Source: Simmondsia chinensis (lineage: Eukaryota; Streptophyta; Magnoliopsida; Caryophyllales; Simmondsiaceae). From it: a DNA stretch of 64,000 bases. Under the pieces are notes generated by a model, which was not told the DNA's origin, did no database searches, and saw only the letters and a list, made by a program, of their open reading frames with translations. The stretch lies in the NCBI GenBank assembly GCA_018398585.1, contig JAGTTD010000011.1, positions 9,361,001 through 9,425,000 of the forward strand. Reading direction: 5' to 3'. The position numbers and the translations under genes are program-made. How positions within the stretch are numbered: the stretch's first letter is position 1; each line of letters opens with the position of its first letter. Of the stretch, positions 12,379 to 24,862 are shown in pieces.

Positions 12379-13398
12379 CATGATTTGGCTTCCGAATCAA
12401 GCTATAAATCAGAAAAAAAAAAAATTACAAAATTTTTGTGTTGCAATTAATCAACAAAAACGGTTTGATACTGATTTAGTTCAGTTCATATGATTAGGAA
12501 TTCAATTCTGAATTCTGAATTTGAAATTGGCGGTTACTGACATATGCAATATTCATATCCAACGCATTGCCTGGGAGTTGCTTCCGGTTGGGATAAAATT
12601 GATTGAATTACATTGAAGAAAGTTTAATTGATTAGTATTTGTTGATTACATTCAACATCAAAGCTGATTCATATTGAATTCAGTAGAATCGATCATGCAT
12701 TAGTTGCTGAAGTTGTGTGCTAAGCATAATTGATCTTGATCAAATATTCTTTTGATCAGTTGAAGAAGAAGTCTAAGTTCGTTGCTGGATCAATCATACA
12801 CTTGATCGTCATCAAGAGAACAGAAACAAGCTGCATTGAGGTTAATTCTGATTCTACAATTCAGTAACTGAGATTGAGGTAACGGTTTCTGAACTTCAAG
12901 TCGCAATTCGATGGGAATTTGTGTTTGTTGCTGGTTTGTGATGAAATTGTGTTGATAAGCATGGAAGTGGTGAGAATTCATCAGAATCTGTGTTGATTCT
13001 TAATAATTATATGTTATTAAGTTGAGATTTGCTTAGGTGAATCTGACATTGAGCTGAGCTCCGAAAGTGTTGAAATCTGATTTCGTTCTTGAAGATTGCT
13101 TTGAGTATTGTGTGAGGACTTGATTGCGATCTAGAATTCAGTTTAATTCAGAATTGTAAGTCCAAATATTCAGGAAAGCATCACTATTAGGGTTTGTTCG
13201 AAGTTAGGGTTCGTTCGCGAATTCTGCTTTAGGGTTTGTAATCAGTGACGATTGTCGAACCGTTAGTAAGTGATTGTTTTGTGCAAATGAAGGAGTATAA
13301 TTTCTTTAAGCAATCATTGGTTGAAGTGATTCGAATCGAATTTAATTCTCCTGCGAACTTAGCTGTTCCAGATTGACGCATTGTTGTTCATTGCAAAT
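12379..13398 (+). other. long untranslated leader, body 2
   Basis: This is homologous to the leader at 8318-9331 and collinear with it apart from short indels (for example a longer A-run near 12415). It has no forward coding frame. Confidence 0.6.
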
Positions 13399-16368
13399 AT
13401 GGCTGATATGGATGATGATGGCTCCTGTCAATCAGTGATGAGTGATTATTTGGGAGAAAATAAAGCAAGAATGGAGGCAAGAACGCGAGGAGTTTTGGCA
13501 GAAATAGAAACAGGAGCTACAACGAATTTTTGATCGGCAGTTTTCAGCTCATCAGTTTACAAACATCAATTGAGATGGTGCTGGTGTTCTTGATGCAAAT
13601 GAGTTCCCTCAGCTAAAGGATAGCGTTATACAACAAGAGCTTAATGTTGAGCAAAAAGAGGAAGTTGGAGTAGAAGCCGTTGTTGTTGAAGATGAATTCG
13701 ACCAAGACAATGCCGAAATTGATGAACACAAGTTAGAAGAACCTGAGTTTGAGCAAGATGATTATTATGAAGAATCTTTGCTAGAGTTTGATTACTTTGA
13801 AGACGTTGAGCTATAGCAAGATATGTTTCCGGAATGGGAGTACGATTTATAGATCAAGGGAATGATAAAGAAAGCAAAGAGTAAAGTGAAGCGGAATCAT
13901 TTTAACGACGCATTGAAAGATTTTTGGGGGAAAAAGAAGTTAACTGAGCAGAAATTGAAGCATGACAAGTCAGTGGTTGAGTCATGGTCTCTAAAGGATG
14001 ATTCGATGCTACAAGTGGGTCACTATGAAGTCCCTGCAAGTAATCAAGCAGAGAACTATGCAGACCCGAAGTATCCTACTGAAAAATTTGATGCTATTGC
14101 AGAAATATCACTGAATACAACACCGAATCTGTTAAGTATGATTCCATGGCAAGCTAGTATGCAGAATCGAAGCACCTCCACTACTGAACAATCTCATTTT
14201 GTTAGGAAGGTTGATGTTACTACTGTAGTGACAATGAAAACACCACAAAACATGTTAAGCACTTCTCCAAGGAATCTTGATACTCGAGATCAGCAATTAC
14301 TTTGTGCTGGCAGTAATGTAGTTGATGCAAAACAAGGTTCATGGAGTGGAGGAATGGTGTGTTCAAATACACATTCATATGACGAGTTGCTTCCAGATCC
14401 GGGAGAAGATTCTCAAGGCTATGTGAAGCTGAAAAGAGTCGATTTTCTATTGAAGAGAAGTAATCATGTTGCAAGAGTGCGTGTCAAGGTTCAACAAAGG
14501 AGAAGCATGGTGTCTTACAAGCAATTAAGTTGTTGGTGGTGAATAAATTCAGTAAAGTGCTGAAACAGAATTCTGTGCAGACCAAAATCAGCACAATTGA
14601 TGCCTCAACTGATGAAGTTGATGTTGGGAGTCCCTTTGACCCGGGAAAAAATGAATTACAAGTGTTTGGAGAAGCTAGGCGTCCGGTGCTGCTGTTTGAT
14701 GATGAAGAACTCGGTGTTAGTGCAAGTATTGGTGGAAAAAAGGTAGAGGCTGTGGGTCATTGCGAAGTTAACATCAAAGCAAGCTGTGAAGACTAGGATT
14801 ACACAGGTTGCAAGCTGCAAAATTCTCGTGACAATGAAGTTTCCATTGTTCCAGAATTGGTGTTGCTTCGGTGCCTACAAAAGCGCTTACTTGAAAGGAT
14901 GGTAATTGTTGCTAGTTGTTTGATGAATTATGGATGGTTTGACGAGGTGTTGGGCCTCAGGTATGACCTCATAGCTGCTGTACAAAGCCAAGTAAAGACA
15001 AAGATGATAGCATTTGAAAATTGGAACACGCAGCGACTGAAGCTTTCTGATCTGATACAGAATCTGAAGGTTTTTGGGGTGGTTTGTTGTGGCTGTTCCG
15101 AATGGAAAAATTATATGCACAAGCTTCAATATTTTTTGAATGTTTGGATGGAGGAGTACAACAAGGAAACAAGGTCAATTCTAGCAGAAAGTGTTTCACA
15201 TTTCAGCATTAACAAGCAGGACAGATCTCCTTTGGTTCTGAAATTAATCTCAGTAACTTTGAATTGTCATATGTGTCCTGATTTGATGTACATTCTTATG
15301 TTCATTGACAAGGAAGCAAAGCTTTTTCATTTGAGGCGAATTTGGTGGCTGGAAGTGCTTGGGGTCCAAGGACATCTGCTGTACTGATTGCAAATGGTGT
15401 GCCGCAGCATTAGCAAGGTCGATTGGAGTGTTTTGGAAGTTCAGGTTATGATATTGGATCTTTGGCATTCAACAATGATTTGTGAACTCTTAGTTTGTGT
15501 GGTCTATGCAAGTGTTTAGGAGGATAAGGCTGAGACTTTCAAACCTTACAAGTTCACAATCAAGATTAGAGTAGTGGAATTATTGGAGGCTGCTGAACAT
15601 TCTTGGACAATTACAATTCCTTCACTGTCAGCACTAGATAAGTTGCTCAAATTCAGTGTGGTTGGTGCTATTATGACTTTGAGAAGATGTAATAACTTGT
15701 TCACATCAAGAAGCTTCCTTGTGGACAAGAATCGAGTTGAAATTTGGAATACCTGCAGCTATGAGTGGTCTTGGTTATAAACTGCTGAATATTTTGGTTC
15801 TGCAGCACAACATGAGGAATTGGGAAGCAATCAAGGGTTTGTCGAGCACGGTCTGAGATGTTTTAGTAAGTGGGTGTTTAAGCAATATAAATTTTGGATA
15901 AGATCCAAGATGAAAGAGTTGCAGCTGCATCCTTATGGAATTCCAATGTGTTTTGTTGCCATGATCAAGAAATGGGGCTATTTGAACTACACTTGGGAAT
16001 GTCTACAAGCTGATTTTGATATTTGGTTCTCTTGGTTTGTGTTTGGAAGACCTCCAGAGTTGCTTAAGGACTTCATATGCAGCTTTATGGGTTTATCGGC
16101 ATATAACATCTGTTGTGCAGCACTTCACAAGTTGAATTACAGAACTGTTGCTGCATTTTGTCACTCTCGGTAGCAAGATAGTATTTTCAGCTGTGTTAAC
16201 TGCATCATGAGGTGTCGTGAATGTGTTGATGATGTTTGGTTTGATCAGTTCAGAACCCCTGAAGAGTATTATACATGCAAATGCAAACATTGTGTCGAAA
16301 CTAGCATCCTACAAGGTGTCCTGCTGCAATTTCAAATTAAGTGCTTCAGATGTCTTCCAGCTGCATAA
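13399..16368 (+). pseudogene. conserved unknown ORF region, body 2
   Basis: This is the longer of the two tandem bodies. The acidic ORF begins MADMDDDGSCQ at 13399 and is broken by an inserted T near 13450 and stops near 13569 and 13814. The main frame 13862-14542 (226 aa, MIKKAKSK) runs through a region that is interrupted in body 1. A one-base change near 14515 shifts the frame into 14530-14796. Then come 14857-15387 (176 aa, containing EWKNYMHKLQYFLNV, shared with the minus-strand copy) and 15820-16173 (KFWIRSKMKELQLHPYG). Positions 15050-15627 have no counterpart in body 1. No retroelement enzyme domain is seen, and the protein family is not recognised. Confidence 0.5.
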
Positions 16369-16446
16369 TTCCAGCTAGAAGTTGATCTTCATTGTTACAA
16401 CTCTCTTTTTTTCTTGAGGACAAGAACGTTTTCAAGGGGAAGGAAA
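16369..16446 (+). other. chromovirus-like pol tail and polypurine tract, body 2
   Basis: It reads 'ttgaggacaagaacgttttc' then AAGGGGAAGGAAA, matching body 1 and, on the minus strand, the third copy near 51985-52020. The chromovirus end at 42205-42238 has the same order (ttcttgtggaaagaatgttc, then AAGGGGGGAAA). Confidence 0.55.
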
Positions 16447-17009
16447 TGTTATGATCCAAGAAGCCGAGGCATGAGCTGATGGTGGCTGTGTTGCTATTCT
16501 GCTGCTATGCTGCTGCTGTTATCTGCTGTGTGCTGCGATGGTGGCTGTCTTGCAGCCATTTGATGATCATTTAGTGTAGGGAAGTTGTATTAGCTCGTTG
16601 ATATGGTAACTAGAATAAGTCTTGATGTAATTAGTTGCATAAGTCTCATGTTAAGTCATGTAATAAGTGAACTCTAGTGGCATGTAGCCTAGGTGGTCAT
16701 TGGCCGGTCAAGGTTGGCGGCTAATTAGTTAGATGGCTGTTAATTCGGTTAGGCCATGGATCCACATGGATTGTATCTCTAGATATTTTTTAGTCTTAAG
16801 CCATCCCAAGAGGATGTAGTATATGTAGATGGCTCTAGCTTGTAATCCATAACAACTTTGATGAATGACAAATTGATCTCTTTTGATATCTCTCTCTATT
16901 TCTCATCTCCCTCTTCTTATTTCTTCTTAACTCTACATTCTCTCCTCATTTTACACTCTCACTATCCCAACCAAGGTTAAGGACCCAGAGAAATCTTTGA
17001 ACCTTAACA
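16447..17009 (+). repeat. LTR 3 of tandem non-autonomous LTR element
   Basis: A 563-bp LTR starting TGTTATGATCCAAG and ending CCTTAACA, the same length as LTR 1 and LTR 2. The TATA-like box has decayed to TATATGTAG. It is followed directly by the duplicated CTATT at 17010-17014. Confidence 0.9.
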
Positions 17010-19681
17010 CTATTTCAGCCACGAGCTCCATTTAAGGCTCCTCATCTGATCCTAGGACGTCACCCTCAAGATGATCTTAAGCATCGGCTGCCATGAATTC
17101 TAAGGGAAGGATTGTATCTAGTTCCCTTGGTTTGTCCCCTTCTCAGGGTTGTCAACTAGGGGTGTATCCTTATCTTGCTGTTCAAGACTAACGTTAGTCG
17201 ATATGCCCTACTCTGGGGGTCAATCCTTAAGATCAAACTCTGATGTCTGAGATTCTTCCATAGGCTGGGGGACGTCTTCATTGTGGAAATAGTTTTCGAT
17301 GTCAAATCATGTTGGGTTAGCACGATCCCGCAGTTAACACTGAGAGGGGAATACACCTCCTCATTCTCAGCTGATTTTAGAGCTGGGGAGTCCTTGGCAA
17401 GGTGATCCCACCATGATTCTTGCCCTTTAGAAGATGAGAAACGAGCCCATCTCTTGAGTTTCTTGTGAGTTACCCCTTTACTAATAGTAAAAGGCTTGGA
17501 CTTAGTCAATGGATCCTCAAGATCCACGTGCTCGGCTTGCTTGTCCTTTCAGACCCTGGCTTCCTCTTGAGAAAGCCTAGTCAAGCAAGAATCAAGCGCA
17601 ATTCTCCACTGAGCTGCCTTTTCCCGCACCTATTTTCTTTTCTAAGTTCGAGTAATTTTGGAAGGACCAACTGCCTCATGATTAAGGTGATTCCTCTTCT
17701 GCACATTATTGAACCTGATGCCCGAACGTTGATGTCCTGACTGTCATGGTGCCAGACTAGTGTCCACATCTAGTAAGGTGTACTTCGGGTTCCTCTTAGG
17801 GTGCCCTGTCCTCATGATGATCTGAGTCTTAGGCACTGAGCCTCGAGAAAGGCTTGATGATGACATCTTTGTTGGAGAAGCCACCCTTTTCTTTGGAAAA
17901 AGGCTCAGCTTCTTAATTCCAAATACCATCATAAGTCAGCAGAGGTCATGGGTGAGGCGCAGGAGTTTTCTTGAAGCCTACTTGTTTGAGGTAAAGACTA
18001 TTTGCCAATGGTTGTCCAAGAGAATCACCATGGCTAACTCTTCTTCCCTAGAGGGAAGAATGGTGCCTTCCTCCAACTACTTCGTTATGAACCTTCTGAA
18101 CATTCCATAGTCCTGTGTAGAGTGCTCAACCATGATATGCCATTTACAGTGATCCTCTGGCAATGTCAACATGGTTCGGGGAACCTCGGTGTTCTTGATT
18201 CGAGCAGCCTATAGAATAAAGCATTGGCCACAGCCATATCCCCCTTGTTTGCATTCATCCTGCACAACGATTCGCCATTAGTTTGGCTGTTATAGGGATG
18301 CTAAGTCTTTACTACCTCGACTATTTTGACCTAGTAGGACTAGGAAAAGGGTCTTTATCTACACCTATTTGTCCTTCTCCAGGGAGATTAATTGCCTTGT
18401 TTCTATGGCATCCTGAACCACGTTTCTAATGATCATGTAGTTCTTCATTGAATGAGTCAACAAATCGTGCAACTTATAGTATAACATTCCCTTATTCTAG
18501 TTGGGATCTGGTTTCCTGTGCTTACCCTTGATTTTGAGTTTATTATTTGCCTCTAGCCAATCAAATATTACGTCGACTCTAGAGTGGTCAAACGAATATT
18601 TTCTGAACTCTTGGGACTAGTAAGACTTTCTGGCTTTGGCATCCTTCTCGATCAGAAGATTACAAACCAGGGGAGGTCCCTTGACATATTCAACTACGTC
18701 AATCTCATATGGAGGATCTTCCTCCTCCTCTGTAAAATCATGCACATAGGTCTCGTACACGCTATTTTGCTTTAGGCTTCTTCTTTTAAGACCGCTTTGT
18801 ATTGAACAGCGCATTCTGCCAGCTGAAGAAGCATCGTAAAATTGGAACCTTTGAATTTCTCCCTAAATTCAATATCCAAGCTGTTAAGGGCCAGCTTGAC
18901 GTACTCAACCACAAGAAGGGTTATAGTGCATTCTAACCTAGCTCCCTTGAACCGGTTAATATATTCTTCCACTAGCTCGCCTGGCTTCTGTCTCATTCGA
19001 GCTATGTTTGACATGGAATTTCCTAATTTCATTCTCGGTAATTGGGCCTAAAATTTCCTTGCCATGTTGGCCCAATACTAAATAGAATTAAGGGGAAGGC
19101 TGATATACCACTAGAAAGCGGTCCTAGTCAATGAGCTAGGGAACATCCTTAATTTGAGATATTGGTTATCTTCCGCTTCTCTACGTTAGCAATTAAGCCT
19201 CGCCGAGTGCTCGAAAGCAGAAACAGTCCCTTTTCCTGAAAGGAGGGTAAACTCGGGGATTTTGTATGCTCAAGGAAAAGGGTAATCCCTTTCCATTTAG
19301 TCAGGATAAGGCTTACTATACAAAGGTCTATGGACACTTGTGAGGCCTGGCCCATACATTTGCTCAATGAGGGCGGCGAATTGATCCTCGAGGGGAAGGT
19401 TAGGCACATGATTATGTGCTTGCAACTGCCCCGCAAGCGATTGGGGATCTCGAGGGGATCTGTAGGATAACCTTAAGCACCCACACAATCAGGTGTGGGA
19501 ACAGTTGTTGCCCCCCAAACCCTGGATAACCTTTATCATAGTGGCCATGCACTTGGTTAGCCACAAAGTATGTCCCAGTAAGACCTACATTACATGGCAT
19601 GCCTAGAAACATTACCAGTAGCAGCAAGCTATTGGTTCATTCTTGCTTGATCAACCCCCAAGGATGTGGGTTGTTATTTTA

Positions 19682-19713
<32 letters not shown>

Positions 19714-20735
19714 AAAACCAGTATGATAAGTATGAGGAGGTCTATGAAGAGAAGTCTGATTCTCTCAAACAGGAACTTGACCTTGCATTCCTAGTTCCAG
19801 GCATTGAGTGGATCTCGAGGCAACCTCCACTACTTGAGGAGGGTACGAAGGGCTATGCACCCCTGAATCGGGGATAGGTAATGACGGTGCAATGGGGCTG
19901 AGATCCCTAATGGTCAGAGAGAAACTTTGAGTAGAGAGTCCAACAACTCCAAGAGGCACATTATCAATTTTATGGCTGGATTCCAAGTGTATAATACCCA
20001 GGTTAGCCACCGTTGGGTTTTTTGCTCTCTTAGGAGCCATACAGTTAGCCTGAGCAACTGGTAACCGTAAGCTCGAGCGTGTCTTGCGAGGATAACCTGC
20101 TGGGACTGATGGAAAAGGTGCAGGCCTAAGTTGCTTGATATCCTCCCTAACGACTTGGACCAAGCCATTATGAGTCTCAGCTTGTCTAACCAAGATAGGC
20201 TCGACTAGCCACATCCTTAGCAATAAGGGTAGCAATAGAAGATAAGGTTGAGTTCATTTCCATCAAGACTCTATCAGTCTCTTTGTGGAGCCTTTCGTTA
20301 ACAGAGGTTCCAATGTCATTAATCACGGCTCTCATGGCAGCAGATTTTTTACGCGGAGTTGATAGATTGCGCTCTGTTTCAACACGTTGTCTCTTGATGG
20401 CTTCTCTCACTGTTTGTTGGGCTCATTGGTCCACAATCTCTAAACAACATTTGAGTGTAGCCATGAAACTCCTGTGAGAATGGCCATCGAGCCTAATATG
20501 TTCATCTTCTGGGATGTCATTGCCATCACCACTCTCGCTACCGTGGTTGTGACGTGGTTCATGCATTGAGATATGGAACTTCGATCAAGAGGATGCTTGA
20601 GCAGGGATCCAATAAGGGCTAAGCATTCTTTCCCTTCATGCTCAAGGGCACTAGACCGCCAGGTTCTGGTAATCAGTGGTGCGCTAAAGATGATGAAGTC
20701 TTGTTTCAAGCCTCCCATAGTGGTCGCCAAAAAGG
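17010..20735 (-). pseudogene. Tat-like gypsy gag remnant
   Basis: This is the rest of the minus-strand gypsy element, reading from 20735 down. N-terminal gag frames are at 20410-20186 and 20235-19765 (basic, then Pro/Gln-rich). The retrotransposon gag core is at 19032-18772, with RMRQKPGELVEEYINRFK followed by the expected helical stretch. A Ser/Pro-rich linker towards protease spans about 17930-17156. A run of 27 C (19682-19708) interrupts the frame. Many stops are present. It joins the pol half at 7735 once the nested element is removed. Confidence 0.65.
20711..20735 (-). promoter_or_regulatory. primer-binding site of Tat-like element
   Basis: The minus strand reads CCTTTTTGGCGACCACTATG just inside the right LTR. 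The TGGCGACC core resembles sites used by Tat/Ogre-type plant gypsy elements rather than the initiator tRNA-Met type. The tRNA identity is inferred. Confidence 0.5.
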
Positions 20736-20737
20736 TG

Positions 20738-22134
20738 TGTTTGCTATATTTTGTTTCAAGTGATGTATGTGTGGTTGCCATAAATATGAGAACAAAACAA
20801 ACGTGCAAAAGGGACTCACTACGACTAGGGAGTGAGCATAATTACGAACCACACGTCTTTGACCTCAACCACTCACCGTTTTCAGAGAAAAGGTTGTGAT
20901 ATATTGAAGTATCTGACTTCGGTTATACCATGAGTTCTACTTACCCTTTAATTAAGAAGACTTTGTTAAATATATTTGTCACTTTTTTTATGTTTTTTTT
21001 TATGACAGAAAATTAACGATATGGACCTAACTCATGTGGTAGTTACAGCGATGGAGCAAGGCACATAAACACCTTTCCTCGTACACTTGAAAGTCAGGAA
21101 CTAGGACGGAGACAAACCCAAGAGCTCAGTGGTCCACTTACAGGCCCGAGTCAATCGGGTTTTTAAGCCTGGTACCTTTGACTTATAATAACTTAAATGA
21201 GTTTAGGTCTGACAGGATTAAAGTGGAGCAAACCATATTCAGGTCATTGGATTAGGACTAACGCAATCACTGGACAAGCCTTGGCCGTCAAAGCCCTAAT
21301 CAATGGCTTGAATCTAAGTTCACCAGACTTATCAAGCAGTGACAATCGTGTTAAGACCAACACAATCAAGGGACAAAGCGTTGGCCGTCAAAGCCTTAAA
21401 CTAAAGCCTCAAAACTCAACTTGTTGATTCGTGGGAACAAATTAAAACTGGAAAGTCATGCCAAAAGCCTGAGAACTGTATAACTATGGAGGTAAGTACA
21501 ACAAATATCTACATTACGCTATGCCTAGCCAATTTATGCTACTCATAGGAAAGAGCACAAGTGTGCTGTAAAGAAAAATTTGAAGAAGTTTTATACTGAG
21601 TGTATGTGTACTACTTTAAACTGATGCAGAGCCTTTTATTTATAGGAAAAGAAAATAACACCTGCTCCTAATTTCAAGGAAACTTCACCCACATCTGGCC
21701 ACTAAGATCCTCTCTTTTACGCACTCACTCTTCACCAATGTGTCTTGAGTTTTTGGAGAGAAATCATTGACGCCCACGTCTGGATTTTTAGTAGAAGTTC
21801 CTCTAGAAGCCCCACTTCCTCCCGAATTAAACTTAAGTCCAAGGCACCTAATATTATGCTCCAAGTAACTTCCTCGAGCTTGGAAACTGCCGTTCTTGCA
21901 CCTTTTCTGGCAGCTCCTCGGGTTCGAGCTGACTTTACCCTTCATCCATCTTGAGCCTCAAGTGGCTGATACCTTGTCAAGGGTAATAATGCTTCCCAAG
22001 TACTGGGCTCGAGACGCCATTATCACAACATCTAAAGACCTGACTCCCCTCGAGGCGGACCTCATGTTCTGGCCACGTGGCACTTTACCCAAAAAGGGCG
22101 TCATCTTAGCCTTACCAAAATTAGGGTGTAAGCA
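20738..22134 (-). repeat. Tat-like gypsy element, right (5') LTR
   Basis: It is collinear with 2691-4053 from TGTTTGCTATATTTTG to AGGGTGTAAGCA. Its outer border is exactly where the copia LTR resumes ('ccaagacaacatgtcggg', compare 46854). The five bases outside the two LTRs are GTTGC and GTCAT, so no perfect target duplication remains. Confidence 0.85.
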
Positions 22135-23828
22135 GTCATCCAAGACAACATGTCGGGTCTGGTTTAAGTGGTCAACGAGATTGAGCCACATATATGCTTA
22201 AATCAAATAAGAGATATGTTGATGAGGTTGGAAAACTTGTCGGATAAAACTATAACATGATACTTTAGATCGCTTACTTTGTCATGTAGATAGGGATCCA
22301 AAAGTATTATATTGGTGTTGTCTATATGATTAGAACACTAACTAGGACCACCTGAGTTATTTGTTTAGGAACCGATATGAGAAATAATTAATTCTGTAAG
22401 ACGATAACTCTAAATCTAGAAAACAGCTTGAACACGTGCGTGGATTATTCGTTTCTTTGATGTGCTAAAAGGATTAGTCAAAGTGCGTTGGCTTGAATCT
22501 TATGTGCGTTGGGTAATGGCATGAAGTATGACGGGAATAGTTGTGTTACGTGGAATCTAAAGTCTGTAACGAGATAAAGATGTCTCTTTAGTTAATTCTC
22601 AAGCATACAAATAAATTCTAGAATCTTTAGCCAAAGTATTCTATATATTTGGCTTTTGAAATTAGTACGAAAATTATTTTTGTATTATTGAATTATTCGA
22701 AAAGGGCAAGTTGGGAACTATGGTAAAAGATGTGAAAAAAATAACAATAATAGTTAAAGTTGTTTTTGCACATGGATATCTAATAGAGGGGTTAATTGTT
22801 GTAATAAAAGTTATTTGAAAAATTCTTGAGTGAATATATTTAACTATAGAGTGCATTAAAACTTATTTAGTGTAATTAAGTTTTACTAAATGGTAATCAA
22901 TTGTCATCATGAGGCGATAATCAAATTTGACTCATTGGGAGCTAAAGTTATATTGTTCCTGAGGTCCCTTTGCAAGCCCCAGCTTAAGCACTGTTTGAAA
23001 ATATTTAAAAAATAAATTCATGAGATGAATTATTTAATTATAAGATAAATAAAATTTTATGCTAACTAAATATTCAGGAGATAAATATAAATTACGATAA
23101 ATTATATAGTGGTTTAGGCAAAAACTAAAGAGAGAGAGAGAGAGAGGAAAAGACTACACAACCTCGCACTGGAGGAGCACACGCCCTAGACCTAAAATAA
23201 AAAAAAAAAAAAGCCTCATTGACATCAGCAAGGACTTTATACGCATGATACATGCGTGGGTCACCAGGACTATTTTTATTCAAATACATAGTTTAGGATT
23301 TTGGAACCTGGTTCTCTCTCTCAAAATCTAAAAACGTTTTAGAGGTTTTCTAAATTAATATTTAGCATATTTTTTTTAAAAATTATTTTTTGAAAAAAAT
23401 TGAAGGAAAATATTTTTTCGAAAATTTTTCCTGAGTTAAATATTTTTGGAATTCCACACTCTCAGTGCTAGAAGAAGTCATTGCGAAAAAGACTTTGAGG
23501 TATCTAGAATTCTTATTATAATTTTAGATCTTCAAATAGAAGTTGGGATATGCGTTTCAGGTGCATCTAAATTAAGTATTTGATATTTAATTTGTTTTCG
23601 TTTATTTTACATACTATGTTTATACTAGTTTTATCCGATATTTTTATTTGTCATATTTTTGAATCTATTAGAGTAAGATCTAGAGCTAATTAAATAGTTT
23701 AATTTGGTGAAGGCTTTAAATTTAAAATTGGTGAAGGCTTTAAATTTAAAATTAAGAATTTTAAATTGGAATTTTACTGCACCCACTCAAATCGATCTAG
23801 GAAAAAATTTTGAAATATGTTCCCAACA
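22135..23828 (+). repeat. copia A 3' LTR, second fragment
   Basis: This continues the LTR cut at 2690 and is collinear with the solo LTR 46852-48695: 'gtcgggtctggtttaagtgg', the 'ctaatagaggggttaattgt' block, a GA-microsatellite (about 23131-23148) and the closing TTCCCAACA. Together the two fragments form an LTR of about 1.84 kb. Confidence 0.8.
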
Positions 23829-24190
23829 ATTGGTTCATGATTGACATTAAAAGCATGAGGTTTGATAAAATTGAAAGTATGTAGAAATACGAATAATATG
23901 AAATTGAGAATTTCATTAAAGGAAAAAGGTAATCCTAAATAATGTTGTTAAATAATATAATATTGCGATTGAAGGTTCTTTAAAGTTTTAAATTGTTTAA
24001 AATTTTAGATAAGTCATGAAATAAAATCGGCCTATGAGCAAACAAGAGGAGATGAGCAATTTTTATATGGAAAACCCCTCCAATATGAAGGGAAAAAAAC
24101 CACGGGCCCGTCAATAAACCGTACATTCTTTCACTCTCACCAAATCATAGGTAGGCACAACATATTATCTTCTCCAGGCCCAGCTAGAGG
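23829..24190. other. AT-rich spacer
   Basis: Flank of the outermost copia element. I see no coding frame or repeat structure here. Confidence 0.5.
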
Positions 24191-24862
24191 TAGAGATGGC
24201 CAGTGGGCCGGGACCGGCCCGGCCCGGTATGGTAGCGAGCCGAACCCGCCCCGGCCTACGATCTCTCTAACGGCTACTCCCACCATTTCATATTTTTAAA
24301 AAAAAAATTCTATCTTTTTTTCTGTAAATACTCATCCAAATTTCTCATTTCACCACAACAATCTCTCCATCTAATTGTTTCTTCTCTACTAATCCAAAGT
24401 TCTTTTGCTTTAAATCTCTGAAGTTTGAAGTTGCAACTTGGTCTGCTAGTAAAATCTCGTATAAGTTCAAATTTCAGTTTTCGCTTCGGTAAAATTTAGT
24501 ATCGAAAGAAATTTTATTGTTTGTCATTTTTATTTACCGAACTTGCATTCTAATCACAACTCTTCTTCATCTAGAGTCAGTAAATCTAGTTCAAGCTCTT
24601 CACGATAGCCTAAAATTTCTAGAATGGGTAGAGTTGTAGAACTTAATACCCAGGAATGAATATTTTTAGGACCCGATCCGTCTCTTCCCTACACAGACAC
24701 TTTAAATTGGGATGAGCAAGAACAGGGGATGGGGGACTACCAGAATTAGAACCCGAATATTTTGTATTTTTACAAGTTGAATTTAGAGAGGGGGGGGGGG
24801 GGGGGGGGGTGTGCTGCCGGGCCGGGCTCGGCTTGACCCGAACCAGCCCGTGGTCACCTCTA
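24191..24862. mobile_element. non-autonomous hAT-type element
   Basis: It starts TAGAGATGGCCAGTGGGCC. Its right end, read in reverse complement, is TAGAGGTGACCACGGGCTGG. Both ends are followed by GGCCGGGCC-type subterminal repeats typical of plant hAT elements. Flanks are 'gctagagg' on the left and 'gcctagagg' on the right, an imperfect 8-bp-class duplication. The interior is AT-rich without a transposase frame, and a 20-base G run lies at 24790-24809 near the right end. Confidence 0.65.

Noticed and set aside
19599..19877. Frame with a long proline run
   Set aside because: The run is translated from the C homopolymer, and the frame is antisense to gag remnants.
2686..22139. Perfect target duplication for the Tat-like element
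   Set aside because: The flanking five bases are GTTGC and GTCAT, too different to claim. The borders were set from the interrupted copia LTR instead.
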